In this document: piece by piece, positions 26,439-34,335 of the stretch | Layout: each line of letters begins with the position of its first letter | Position numbering within the stretch: position 1 is the first letter of the stretch | Source: Kineosporiaceae bacterium | GTDB lineage: Bacteria; Actinomycetota; Actinomycetes; Actinomycetales; Kineosporiaceae | Direction of reading: 5' to 3' | Assembly: GCA_016713225.1 (NCBI GenBank) | Contig: JADJPO010000006.1 | Span: forward strand, 62,001 to 126,000 | DNA length: 64,000 nt | The notes under the pieces: model-generated | What the model was told of the DNA's origin: nothing | Seen by the model: only the letters and a program-made list of their open reading frames with translations | The model's database searches: none | Position numbers and translations under genes: made by a program

Positions 26439-27173
26439 ATGGACGTCGCCCAGCAGGTTGCGGCGATCGACGCCGAGATCCGTGACGCCGGTCGGCCCGA
26501 GCGGGCCGAGGCCGAGCGACGGTACCTCAAGAGCACGCTGGTGCACTACGGCGTGCGGGTACCGGCGCTGCGGACGACGGCCCGCGCGTTCCTGAGAGCC
26601 CATCCGGACCTCGGTCACGACGAGCTGGTGGACGTCGTCACCCTGCTGTGGGACGAGCCGGCCGCTGCGCCGGTGCACGAGCGGCGGTTTCTGGCGACCG
26701 TCCTGTTGTCGAGCCGTTTGAAGCTCCTGGGTCCTTCGGATCTCTTTCTGCTGGAACGACTCCTGCGCGACTCGCGCACCTGGGCACTGCTCGACCTGTT
26801 GGCCGCCGACGTCGGCAGTGCGCTGCTGGACGATCAGCCCTGGGCCGACGAGGTGCTCGACCGGTGGGCCGCCGACGGCGATTTCTGGATCCGGCGCAGC
26901 GCACTACTGGCTCACCTGCGTCCGCTGGGTGCCGGCCGCGGTGACCTGGCGCGTTTCCTGCGGTACGCCGACGCGATGCTCGACGAGCGAGAGTTCTTCA
27001 TCCGCAAGGCCATCGGCTGGGTGCTGCGCGCCACGTCTCGGCAACGCCCGGACGTCGTGCACGACTGGCTGCTCCCTCGGGCGCACCGGGCGAGCGGAGT
27101 GACCGTCCGCGAGGCGGTCAGGTACCTGTCCCCGGCAGACCGCGACGCCATTCTGGCGGCCTACCGCCGGTGA
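26439..27173 (+). CDS. AlkD-like DNA alkylation repair protein
   Basis: A 244-residue all-helical protein of the AlkD family, built from HEAT-like repeats. Diagnostic stretches are YLKSTLVHYGVRVPALRTTA, LVDVVTLLWDEPAAAPVHER, WALLDLLAADVG, FWIRRSALLAHLRPL and REFFIRKAIGWVLRATSRQR, the latter carrying the conserved Arg/Lys of the DNA-binding cleft. AlkD enzymes excise N3- or N7-alkylated purines without base flipping. Just upstream are two direct 13-bp repeats of GACGTCCGACCCA (26382-26407). It is one of three DNA-repair glycosylase-type genes in the window. Confidence 0.9.
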   Translation: MDVAQQVAAIDAEIRDAGRPERAEAERRYLKSTLVHYGVRVPALRTTARAFLRAHPDLGHDELVDVVTLLWDEPAAAPVHERRFLATVLLSSRLKLLGPSDLFLLERLLRDSRTWALLDLLAADVGSALLDDQPWADEVLDRWAADGDFWIRRSALLAHLRPLGAGRGDLARFLRYADAMLDEREFFIRKAIGWVLRATSRQRPDVVHDWLLPRAHRASGVTVREAVRYLSPADRDAILAAYRR

Positions 27174-27282
27174 TCGCGAGCCGCCCGGTTCTGTTCCCCG
27201 GGGCGGGTTGGGCTGGTACTGATGTCGTGCTGATCGTCCGCTGCCATTCTCGCGCCATGGCCACCGCACAACAGGTTCCCCG

Positions 27283-28074
27283 ATGGATCTGAGCGTCTTC
27301 TTCGCCGGGCTGCTCACGGCGGCCTCGGCGGAGCAACGGGTCCGGGGCATCTCCGAGTGGACCGAGCACCTCGGCGCCGACGAGTACCTGCTGCCCCTGC
27401 TGGACGACGACGCCCCCGTCGTGCGCGAGCACGCCGGCCATCGCCGGGTGGTCGAGGTGCGAGCGGTGGCCCTGGTGGCATTGCAGGATCGTCGCCGCGG
27501 CGGGGGTGGCTGGCCGTACGGACCGGTCACGGTGCGCGTGGCGATGCGGGTGGACGAGGCGGCCGCGCGGGCTCGGGCAGCGCTCGACCAGCTGCACCCG
27601 GTCGAGCGTGCGGCGGTCGAGCACCGGGTCGACACCCTGCTGCGCGAACGGGTCGAACCCTGGCCGGAGGACCGACCCGCCTGTCGCGACTACGCCGCCT
27701 TGCTGCTGCTGGGACGCGTGCCCTACCAGCGGCAGCAGGTCGATCCGATCAGCCTGCTCACCCCGCTGCAGGTCGACGTGTACCGATCTCAGCAGCGCAG
27801 CCCCCGTCCGCTGCCCCAGCTGCGCTTCGACGGCCCGGACGGCCCGGTCGGCTATCTCTACCGCGACCAGACCTGGGTCATCGACGTCGACGAGAGTCCG
27901 GTCGGGCGCCAGGTGCGTGCCCTGCTCGGCCGGTTGGCCCGTGCCGACCGGGATCGATGGATCGCCGCCGTGCACACCTCGGACGACGAGCTGGCGCACC
28001 TGCGGGCGGTGGCCGCCGAGGTCTCGCGATGGCACCCCTGCGCGGTCGTCATCGATCCGGTGCAGGCTCCGTGA
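27283..28074 (+). CDS. Protein of unknown function
   Basis: A 263-residue, soluble, acidic/arginine-rich protein that I do not recognise. It begins MDLSVFFAGLLTAASAEQRV, has an alpha-helical first half and a mixed second half with FDGPDGPVGYLYRDQTWVID and VIDVDESPVGRQVRALLGRL. There is no signal peptide, membrane segment or obvious catalytic motif; YLLPLLDDDAPVVREHAG is faintly HEAT-like, as in the preceding repair protein. The codon usage fits the genome, which supports a real gene. It is 109 bp behind the AlkD-like gene in the same direction and convergent with the peptidase gene. Confidence 0.65.
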   Translation: MDLSVFFAGLLTAASAEQRVRGISEWTEHLGADEYLLPLLDDDAPVVREHAGHRRVVEVRAVALVALQDRRRGGGGWPYGPVTVRVAMRVDEAAARARAALDQLHPVERAAVEHRVDTLLRERVEPWPEDRPACRDYAALLLLGRVPYQRQQVDPISLLTPLQVDVYRSQQRSPRPLPQLRFDGPDGPVGYLYRDQTWVIDVDESPVGRQVRALLGRLARADRDRWIAAVHTSDDELAHLRAVAAEVSRWHPCAVVIDPVQAP

Positions 28075-28104
28075 TGCCGGTCAACGGCCCGATGACTGCA
28101 CGCG

Positions 28105-29955
28105 TCATTGCACCCGGCCACCCAGGTGTTCGGCCAGGAAGGCCTCGGCCGCGGCGTACATCCGTTCGCGGTTCTCGGGCTTGACCAGACCGTGACCCTC
28201 GTCCTCGAACAGCAGGTACTCGTGCGGCAGGCCCTTCTCGGTCAGCGCCGCGACGATCTGCTCGGCCTCGGCCTGCTTGACCCGGGGGTCGTTGGCGCCC
28301 TGCACCACCAACAGCGGAATCCGGATCTTGTCGACGTGACTCAGGGGTGAGGCCGCCTGCAGCAGTTCGGGTTCGGTCTCCGGGTTGCCGACGCGCTGGT
28401 GCATCATCGCGATCAGCGGCTTCCAGTACTCCGGCACCGAGGCGAGCAGGGTCAGCAGGTTCGAGGGGCCGACGATGTCGATGCCGCAGCGGTACAGGTC
28501 CGGGGTGAACACGGCGCCGGCCAGCACGGCATAGCCACCGTACGAACCGCCGTAGATGCCGACCCGCTCGCGATCGACCCAGCCCTGCGCGATCACGTGC
28601 TCGACCGCATCGGTGAGGTCGTCCTGCATCGCCAGACCCCACTGCTTGTCACCGGCGTTGAGGAATGCCTTGCCGTACCCGGTCGAGGAGCGGAAGTTCA
28701 CCTGCACACAGACGTACCCGCGGTTGGCCAGCCACTGCGCCTCGGTGTGGAATCCCCACAGGTCACGTGCCCACGGCCCGCCGTGCACATTGAGGACGGC
28801 GGGCAGCCCGCTGCGCTCGACCCCCGGCGGGAACGTGAGGTACCCGTGCACCTCGAGCCCGTCACGGGCGGTGAACGAGAACGGCTCCATCGGCGCCAGC
28901 GTCCCAGAAGCCAACGCCGCCAACTGCTTTCGGTGCGGGAACAGGAACTGGCTCTGCCCCGACTCGGCGTCGTAGAGGTGGTAGGCGATCGGTCCGTCGC
29001 TGGGGGCGATGCTGACCATCCACCAGCGACCGCTGCGCTCGCGCCGTCCGATGTGGAGGTCGCCTTCGCCGAGGGCTCGTAACCGGTCGAGATGAACGGC
29101 CAGCGCGTCGTCCAGCAACTGCACGTCCTGGCGCGCCCGGAGCACCTCGACCGCCTGTACCTCGAGCGTTGCCGGGTCCTGCCAGACCCCGCCGATGTCG
29201 TAGGCCTCGTCGGAAGCCAGGACGGCGCGCGCCCCGGTGGCCAGGTCGTGGCGCTCCAGCCGGGTCGCGTTGACGCCGACACTCGACAGCACCAACAGCG
29301 CCCCGCTGCGGGTGAAGCCGAGCACGCCGGTGTTGCCCGCGTCGTCCGGCGGGATCTCGAGGTAGGGCTGGTAGTCGCCGGCCGGGGCGTCCGGTGAGCC
29401 GAGGTGCACGGTGGCCGAGCCGTCCGGCGCCATCGTGGTGCCGCCGCGCAGTGCCAGGTCGGTGTCGACCAGCCACTCGATGAACCCGGGGTTCTCGGCG
29501 ACCAGCGTCAGCTCGCCCGAGGTCAGGTCGAGCCGGTGGACGTCGTGCAGCTGCGGCATCCGGTTGTTGAGCGCGATCAGCACGGCCGTGGGGTTCCAGC
29601 GGTTGTGCCCGAGGATGCGCGCCTGGATGCCGTCGCCCGGGGTGATCAGCCGGGCCTCGGCGTCCGTGGTCAGATCGAGCAGGTAGAGCCGCCAGTTCTC
29701 GTCGCCATCGCGATCCTGGGCGTAGATCAGGTGCCGGTCGTCGTGGCAGAACAGGAATTCGCGCACGCCGCGGTCGCGGTCGTGGGTGATGGCCCGGGCC
29801 TGCCCGGGGTTGTCGCGCGGGGCCACCCAGACGTTGAGCACGCCGTCCTCGGGGGCGACCCAGCCGAGCTGGCTGCCGTCGGGGGACACCGTGGGTGCGA
29901 GATGGTCCGGGTTGCCGAACAACACCGACCGCTGGATCAGCTCAGGAAGGGCCAT
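28105..29955 (-). CDS. Prolyl-oligopeptidase family serine peptidase (S9)
   Basis: A 616-residue S9 peptidase, acylaminoacyl-peptidase/dipeptidyl-peptidase type. The N-terminal two thirds form a beta-propeller with repeated SPDG-like turns (LAPTVSPDGSQLGWVAPEDG). The C-terminal alpha/beta-hydrolase domain starts near AVLNVHGGPWARDLWGF. The catalytic triad is visible: the nucleophile Ser in GIYGGSYGGYAVLAG, Asp in VQGANDPRV and His in FEDEGHGLVKPENR. No signal peptide, so it degrades peptides in the cytoplasm. The stop codon is 30 bp from that of the convergent neighbour. A 102-bp palindrome lies 18 bp upstream of the start. Confidence 0.93.
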   Translation of the reverse strand: MALPELIQRSVLFGNPDHLAPTVSPDGSQLGWVAPEDGVLNVWVAPRDNPGQARAITHDRDRGVREFLFCHDDRHLIYAQDRDGDENWRLYLLDLTTDAEARLITPGDGIQARILGHNRWNPTAVLIALNNRMPQLHDVHRLDLTSGELTLVAENPGFIEWLVDTDLALRGGTTMAPDGSATVHLGSPDAPAGDYQPYLEIPPDDAGNTGVLGFTRSGALLVLSSVGVNATRLERHDLATGARAVLASDEAYDIGGVWQDPATLEVQAVEVLRARQDVQLLDDALAVHLDRLRALGEGDLHIGRRERSGRWWMVSIAPSDGPIAYHLYDAESGQSQFLFPHRKQLAALASGTLAPMEPFSFTARDGLEVHGYLTFPPGVERSGLPAVLNVHGGPWARDLWGFHTEAQWLANRGYVCVQVNFRSSTGYGKAFLNAGDKQWGLAMQDDLTDAVEHVIAQGWVDRERVGIYGGSYGGYAVLAGAVFTPDLYRCGIDIVGPSNLLTLLASVPEYWKPLIAMMHQRVGNPETEPELLQAASPLSHVDKIRIPLLVVQGANDPRVKQAEAEQIVAALTEKGLPHEYLLFEDEGHGLVKPENRERMYAAAEAFLAEHLGGRVQ

Positions 29956-29973
29956 CCGCCGACCCTAGTGCGA

Positions 29974-30075
29974 AACCCGCTGATGCTCCGCAGGTGACCG
30001 CTCATGCTCCGCAGCTGACGCATTGGCAACGTTTTCATCGGCATCGAGCCGTCACCTGCGGAGCATGAGCGGGTT
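29974..30075. repeat. 102-bp palindromic element, ATGCTCCGCAGGTGAC family, copy 2
   Basis: Exactly the same length as copy 1. The 25-bp arms differ at one position: the left arm starts AACCCGCTGATGCTCCGCAG and the reverse complement of the right arm starts AACCCGCTCATGCTCCGCAG. The inner ATGCTCCGC and a GACGCATT word are shared with copy 1. The right end touches the stop codon of the frameshifted Nei gene, so the element sits immediately behind that gene and in front of the S9 peptidase gene. Confidence 0.85.
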
Positions 30076-30919
30076 CAGTGGCGGCGTTGGCAGCGGCCGC
30101 ACCAGAACAGGTTGCGGCCCGCGACCAGCTGGGTGCGAAGGGTGGAGCCGCACACCGGGCAGGCCTCGACTGCCGCTTGTAGACGGACGACGCGCGGTCG
30201 CCGGGGCCGATGCGTCCGGTGGCGGCGAGCTCGGCTCGGGCGGCCGCGACGTCGTCCGGCACGGTGATGATGCGGCCCGAGGCGACCCCCAGCGGCATCA
30301 GGTCGACCAGATCCGCCCAGATCGCCTGCCAGCTGCGCCGCCGGAGCTCGGCCCCGGGGGTGAACGGGCTCAGCCGCAACCGGAACAACACCTCGCAGCG
30401 ATAGACGTTGCCGACGCCGGCGATGATCGACTGGTCCATCAGCAGTTCGGCGATGCTGCGTCGGCTGCGCTGGATCCGGGTCCAGGCGAGCTCGGGGTCG
30501 GCGTCCGGCTGCAACGGGTCCGGCCCGAGCCGCCCGCGCACCGCCGCGGCCTCCTCGGACGTGATCACCGCGCACAATGTCGGCCCCCGCAGGTCGGCCA
30601 CATGACACTCGTTGACCAGCCGCAGCCGGATCTGGCCGGTGCGCGGAATGTCGTCCCAGGCCGGCCGGGGCAACGGACGGGCGAACCGGGTCACCGAGAA
30701 CTTGCCGATCAGGCCGAGGTGCACGTTGAGGTACAGGTCGTGGTCGAACGCGATCAGCAGGTGCTTGCCGTGCGCCTCGGCGCGCATGACCGCATGCCCG
30801 TCCAGCAGCGCGGCGCCCTCGGCGAAGCGGCCCTGGGGGCTGGTCACCTGCGGTGCGCTGCCGGCGAAGGCGGTGTCCAGGTCGCGAGCCAGCGCGTGCA
30901 AGGTGTGACCTTCGGGCAT
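30075..30919 (-). pseudogene. Nei-type DNA glycosylase with a frameshift before the zinc finger
   Basis: Residues 1-240 read as an intact endonuclease VIII-type glycosylase: MPEGHTLHALARDLD with Pro2/Glu3, AHGKHLLIAFDHDLYLNVHLG, ADLRGPTLCAVI and the H2TH segment LLMDQSIIAGVGNVYRCEVL. After SVYKRQ (near 30180) the frame passes into nonsense, while the zinc finger ACPVCGSTLRTQL...FWCGRCQRRH continues in another frame and stops at 30075. One missing base or two extra bases near 30172-30186 explains this. Without the finger the enzyme should bind DNA poorly, so this is a recent pseudogene, a sequencing error, or less likely a programmed shift. The unshifted frame would run on to 30035, inside the palindrome. 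Confidence 0.8.
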
Positions 30920-31077
30920 GGCGTGAGCCTCTCACGCCGCGTGCGGGTCGAGGCGCGCAGCCAGCGAAACGCGACTCTCGGGTGGGCCGAGTCCGATTGC
31001 GCCGGAGCAGGTCGCGGGTAGCGTCATCAGGACGGCGGGGGTCGCCGGTCGGATCCGAATTCCTGCGGGGGTGGGGC

Positions 31078-31458
31078 ATGCCCGAATGTGAACTGGACGG
31101 TTGCGGGATCTCGTGCGAATTCGGCTGCGCCTGCATCTCCGATCTCGCCGGATGCGAGTGCTGGTGCGAGAACATCACCCTGCCGCCGCTGGCGAAACTC
31201 GCGCTGCGACAGGCCCCCGACCCCGAGCTTTTCGTCGATTTCACGGCCTCGCAGATGCCACTCACTCGTCTGGCGGCGGTGTTCGACGACCTGTTCCCGG
31301 GGCAGATCCTGGTTCCGGCCGCCCGGTTGGGCGACCTGGTCACCACCGATGGACGGATGCAGCACGTGCGAGTGGGCGAGCTCATCGAATCCCTCGGACT
31401 GGTGCCACGCGATCGGCCGCTGCGCGGTCGCACCCCGGCTGCCGAGTCGGGCGGCTGA
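31078..31458 (+). CDS. Small cysteine-rich protein of unknown function
   Basis: A 126-residue protein whose first 30 residues hold eight cysteines: MPECELDGCGISCEFGCACI then SDLAGCECWCEN. The spacing (C4, C9, C13, C17, C19, C26, C28, C30) suggests a metal cluster or disulfide knot. Absence of a signal peptide favours intracellular metal binding. The rest (about 40-126) is soluble and mixed alpha/beta, with LFVDFTASQMPLTRLAAVFD and HVRVGELIESLGLVPR. I do not recognise the family. It starts with ATG and ends 5 bp before the stop of the convergent HMG-CoA lyase gene. Confidence 0.7.
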   Translation: MPECELDGCGISCEFGCACISDLAGCECWCENITLPPLAKLALRQAPDPELFVDFTASQMPLTRLAAVFDDLFPGQILVPAARLGDLVTTDGRMQHVRVGELIESLGLVPRDRPLRGRTPAAESGG

Positions 31459-31462
31459 GGGC

Positions 31463-32404
31463 TCAGCGCGGGAAGTCACCCGCCCGCCCGAGCAGTGCCG
31501 GAGTCGGACGACCCAACCGCTCGCCGATCCAGGTGCCGGCATCGGCCAGGGCGCTCAGCTCGAGCCCGGTCTCGAACCCGCTGCGCTGCAACAGGTACTG
31601 CAGGTCCTCGGTGGCGATGTTGCCGGTGGCATCGGGCGCGAACGGGCAACCGCCGATGCCGCCGATCGACGCGTCGAGCACCTCGACCCCCGCCTCCACG
31701 GCGGCGAGGGCGTTGGCATAGCCGGTGTTGCGGGTGTTGTGGAAGTGCGCCCGCAGCCCGACGCCGGCATCGATCGACCGGATCCCCTCGACCAGCTCGC
31801 GTACCTGCGCCGGCACCCCGACCCCGATCGTGTCGGCGATCGCGATCTCGCGGTAGCCGGACGCCACGAGCGAGCGGACGACGTCCAGCACCTCGCCCGG
31901 CGCCACCTTGCCGTCGAACGGGCACCCGAAGCAGGTGGTGATCACCACGGACGCCGCCAGGCCGGCGTCCCGCGCCCGGCCCGCGATGTCGGCCGCGGCA
32001 TCCAGCAGGTCTGCCCGGGAGGCGTTCTGGTTGCGCTGCGCGAAGCCCTCGCTGGCCGAGACCACCACGTTGACCTCGTCGACCCCGGCCGCCTGCGCGC
32101 GGTCGAACCCGCGCGGGTTGAGCACCAGCCCGATGAGGGCCACCTCGTCCCGGTGGGGCACGTCGTGCCAGAACTCGGGGGCACGCACCGCTGCCATGAC
32201 GGCCTCGGCGTCGGCCATCTGCGGCACCAGCCGAGGGTGCACGAAGCTGACGGCCTCGATGCGCCGCACGCCGGCCGCCAGCGCGCGACGGATCAGCTCC
32301 ACCTTGGTCTCGGTCGTGAGGACGGCCGCCTCGTTCTGCAGTCCGTCGCGCGGACCCACCTCGACGATCTCGATTCGGCGAGGCTGCTCAGCGAACACAC
32401 TCAT
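31463..32404 (-). CDS. Hydroxymethylglutaryl-CoA lyase
   Basis: A 313-residue TIM-barrel enzyme of the HMGL-like family. Signatures: EIVEVGPRDGLQNEAAVLTT at the start, EAVSFVHPRLVPQMADAEAV, the metal-ligand motif LRAHFHNTRNTGYANALAAV, and the catalytic-Cys loop DASIGGIGGCPFAPDATGNI. It cleaves HMG-CoA to acetoacetate and acetyl-CoA in leucine breakdown; an isopropylmalate-synthase-like role is excluded by the GGCPFAPxATGN motif. The ATG at 32404 is chosen, since the longer frame (to 32710) overlaps the divergent membrane-protein gene. No other leucine-pathway gene is adjacent. Confidence 0.92.
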   Translation of the reverse strand: MSVFAEQPRRIEIVEVGPRDGLQNEAAVLTTETKVELIRRALAAGVRRIEAVSFVHPRLVPQMADAEAVMAAVRAPEFWHDVPHRDEVALIGLVLNPRGFDRAQAAGVDEVNVVVSASEGFAQRNQNASRADLLDAAADIAGRARDAGLAASVVITTCFGCPFDGKVAPGEVLDVVRSLVASGYREIAIADTIGVGVPAQVRELVEGIRSIDAGVGLRAHFHNTRNTGYANALAAVEAGVEVLDASIGGIGGCPFAPDATGNIATEDLQYLLQRSGFETGLELSALADAGTWIGERLGRPTPALLGRAGDFPR

Positions 32405-32432
32405 GGCACCACTGTGCTGGCATGCTCGGCAG

Positions 32433-32885
32433 ATGACCACCTCGACGGGCTCGGCCGGCTCGACCCGGGTTCGTCCCGCCACCGTGCGCGCGCTGTCGGC
32501 GCTGTTGCTGGTCGAGACGGCCACCGCCATAATCCTCGCCGGGCTGGCGTTGATCGGAGCGGGCATCACCTGGCTGAACCGCACCTCGGGTGACTGGAGC
32601 GACCTGGCGATCGCCGTGTTGCTGCTGGTGGCGGCCGGGGCGGGCGTCGTGGGCGTGATCGATCTGACGGCATGGCTCGCCCTGCGCGCGCGACGCCGGA
32701 CGTCGGCCACGGTGCTCTCGCTGCTGGCTCACCTGCTGCCCCCGCTCGCCCTCACCTGGCTCGGTGCCCGTGATGTGAGCGGTCGCACCGCGACCCTGCT
32801 GGCCGTCGCCGTGCTCGCCGTCCTGGGCACCGCCCTGACCGTGGCGCCGTCCACACGAGCGTGGCTGGCCCCCGCCGAGAGCTGA
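32433..32885 (+). CDS. Small integral membrane protein
   Basis: A 150-residue protein with four predicted transmembrane helices: around ALSALLLVETATAIILAGLA, LAIAVLLLVAAGAGVVGVID, VLSLLAHLLPPLALTWLG and LLAVAVLAVLGTALTVAP. The N-terminal tail is short and Ser/Thr-rich. I do not recognise the family; no catalytic motifs are visible. It starts 28 bp from the divergent HMG-CoA lyase gene and is followed by a hairpin. Confidence 0.72.
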   Translation: MTTSTGSAGSTRVRPATVRALSALLLVETATAIILAGLALIGAGITWLNRTSGDWSDLAIAVLLLVAAGAGVVGVIDLTAWLALRARRRTSATVLSLLAHLLPPLALTWLGARDVSGRTATLLAVAVLAVLGTALTVAPSTRAWLAPAES

Positions 32886-32942
32886 ATCTCACCCCACGTG
32901 AGCGTGGCGGCGCCGTCCCCTCACGTCACGCTCGTCCCCCAC

Positions 32943-32995
32943 GAGCGCAATGTCACGTTGCACTCGCCAGACGAGCGTGACGTGACATTGCGCTC
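32943..32995. terminator. Hairpin between convergent genes
   Basis: Perfect 15-bp arms GAGCGCAATGTCACG and CGTGACATTGCGCTC around a 23-base centre. A related weaker pairing (GAGCGTG/CACGCTC) lies just to the left, so the sequence from 32897 to 33002 is built from variants of one word. It lies behind the membrane-protein gene and before the G-tract, suited to terminate that gene. Confidence 0.6.
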
Positions 32996-33024
32996 ACCGG
33001 GGATTGGGCGCGGCGGGGCGGGGC

Positions 33025-33052
33025 GGGGGGGGGGGGGGGGGGGGGGGGGGGG
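33025..33052. repeat. Homopolymer of 28 G
   Basis: An uninterrupted run of 28 G on the plus strand, preceded by GCGGGGCGGGGC and followed by TGGGTGGG, so about 50 bases are almost pure G. It lies 9 bp behind the stop codon of the carbonic anhydrase gene, which is transcribed from the other strand and would have a C-run in its 3' end. Such a tract can form G-quadruplexes, slips in replication, and is also a usual place of sequencing error; the true length is uncertain. Confidence 0.85.
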
Positions 33053-33060
33053 TGGGTGGG

Positions 33061-33567
33061 TCAGGTGGTGGCGTGGAGGAGGCGGAGGGCGCGGTAGTGG
33101 GCGGCGTTGCGGCGGATGCGGTCGACGTCCTCGTCCGACATGGCGCGGCGGACCCGGCCGGGTTGGCCGAGGACCAGGGACCGCGGCGGGATCTGCACGC
33201 CCTCGGGAATCAGGGCACCGGCGCCGATCAGCGAGCCGGATCCGATCACGGCGCCGTTCATCACGATGGCGCCGATGCCGATCAGCACGTCGTCCTCGAC
33301 GGTGCAGCCGTGCACCACCGCACGATGTCCGACCACGACCCCGGCGCCCAGGGTGCACGGGAAGCCCGGATCGGCGTGCAGCACGCTGCCGTCCTGGATG
33401 TTGCTGCCCGCCCCGATCCGGATCGCCTCGGTGTCCGCCCGCACCACGGCGCCGTACCAGAGGCTCGATTCCGCCCCCAGGACGACGTCACCCGCCACGG
33501 TCGCGGAGGCCGCCACCCAGGCCGTGGGGTCGATCTGCGGGACCCGTTCCCCCAGTTGAATGATCAT
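33061..33567 (-). CDS. Gamma-carbonic anhydrase-like hexapeptide-repeat protein
   Basis: A 168-residue left-handed beta-helix protein of the gamma-carbonic anhydrase/PaaY-like group. Hexapeptide repeats run from about residue 15 to 130 (ATVAGDVVLGAESSLWYGAV, IRIGAGSNIQDGSVLHAD, LGAGVVVGHRAVVHGCTVED). The three zinc-ligand histidines are present: HADPG, VGHRAVVHG. Carbonic anhydrase activity is possible but many family members have lost it. Starts MIIQLGERVPQ. The stop codon is immediately next to the G-rich tract. Confidence 0.9.
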   Translation of the reverse strand: MIIQLGERVPQIDPTAWVAASATVAGDVVLGAESSLWYGAVVRADTEAIRIGAGSNIQDGSVLHADPGFPCTLGAGVVVGHRAVVHGCTVEDDVLIGIGAIVMNGAVIGSGSLIGAGALIPEGVQIPPRSLVLGQPGRVRRAMSDEDVDRIRRNAAHYRALRLLHATT

Positions 33568-33587
33568 GGTGAGACCCTCCCGCCGCG

Positions 33588-33654
33588 GTGATCACTGATG
33601 TGCAGGGATTCTCCCCCCTCCAGCGGGGGAAGAGCCCTGCACGACAGTGATCAC
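33588..33654. repeat. Palindromic repeat, TGATCAC family, copy 5
   Basis: 67-bp inverted repeat. The left arm is GTGATCACTGATGTGCAGGG and the reverse complement of the right arm is GTGATCACTGTCGTGCAGGG; the inner stem is CTCCCCC/GGGGGAAG. It lies 25 bp behind the stop of the SSI-like lipoprotein gene (minus strand) and just upstream of the carbonic anhydrase start. Its inner part matches copy 1. Confidence 0.8.
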
Positions 33655-33678
33655 TGGGCGAGCGGGCCGGCGAGCGGC

Positions 33679-34335
33679 TCAGCCGGGCAGGCCACCGGGG
33701 GGCAGCAGGCCGAGCAGCGCCGTCCAGCGGTCGATCTCGCAGCCGTTCTCGAGGCTCAGCTGGGCGGCGACCTTCGTGCCCTTCCAGCTACCGGTGATCT
33801 TGGCCTTCTGAGGCCCGCCGTACTGCTCGGTGCAGGCGCGGCCCTTCGGCTCGGGCAACGCGGTGGCCCCCTTGGCGCCGAGCACCCCGCAGGCCGAGGC
33901 CGGGTCGGGGTGGGTGCCTCCGGGCGGATCGCAGGTCAGGGTCCAGGTGGTGCGGATCCCGAAACCGTCGTCCAGCAGGATGGTCAGCGAGGCCTTGCCC
34001 GACGGGCGCTTGGGCAGTGAGGCGGGGCTCGGCATTCGGGCGCCGTCCCAGGGCACGGGGGCGCCGCGTCCGGTGGCGCCGCCGGTGCCGGTGACGACCT
34101 GGGTGACGCCGTCGTCCGGGGTGACGCCGGAGCCCGGGCTGCCGTCGACCACACCGGGCTCACCGTCCGGGGTGCTGACCGCGCTGGTCGCCGTGGCTGC
34201 CGCGGGGGCACCCGTGGACGCCGTCCGGCCGGGTTGGGTGGTCGTCACACCGCCACCACAGCCGCTCACCCCGGCCAGACCCACCAGGGTGGCCCCGAGC
34301 ACTGCAGCCGTCCTCGCCCGCCGTCCGCCGGTCAT
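33679..34335 (-). CDS. Streptomyces-subtilisin-inhibitor-like (SSI) lipoprotein
   Basis: A 218-residue protein. Residues 1-26 are a lipoprotein signal with lipobox VSGC (Cys26), followed by an 85-residue Thr/Gly/Pro-rich linker and an SSI-like domain from about 115. The pattern WTLTCDPPGGTHPDPASAC matches the SSI core, and four cysteines (135, 149, 168, 199) have SSI-like spacing, compatible with the two family disulfides. WKGTKVAAQLSLENGCEI matches the C-terminal part. Aligning the reactive loop (CPMVYDP in SSI) gives CTEQYGG here, so the predicted P1 residue is Glu170 instead of Met or Lys. It would be a membrane-anchored inhibitor facing outside; whether it still inhibits proteases is unknown. 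Confidence 0.8.
   Translation of the reverse strand: MTGGRRARTAAVLGATLVGLAGVSGCGGGVTTTQPGRTASTGAPAAATATSAVSTPDGEPGVVDGSPGSGVTPDDGVTQVVTGTGGATGRGAPVPWDGARMPSPASLPKRPSGKASLTILLDDGFGIRTTWTLTCDPPGGTHPDPASACGVLGAKGATALPEPKGRACTEQYGGPQKAKITGSWKGTKVAAQLSLENGCEIDRWTALLGLLPPGGLPG

Noticed and set aside
30160..30185. The peptide SSVYKRQ before the Nei frameshift resembles the well-known translation of a Nextera adapter
   Set aside because: The DNA there is GTCTACAAGCGGCAG, not the adapter GTGTATAAGAGACAG, so it is not adapter contamination.
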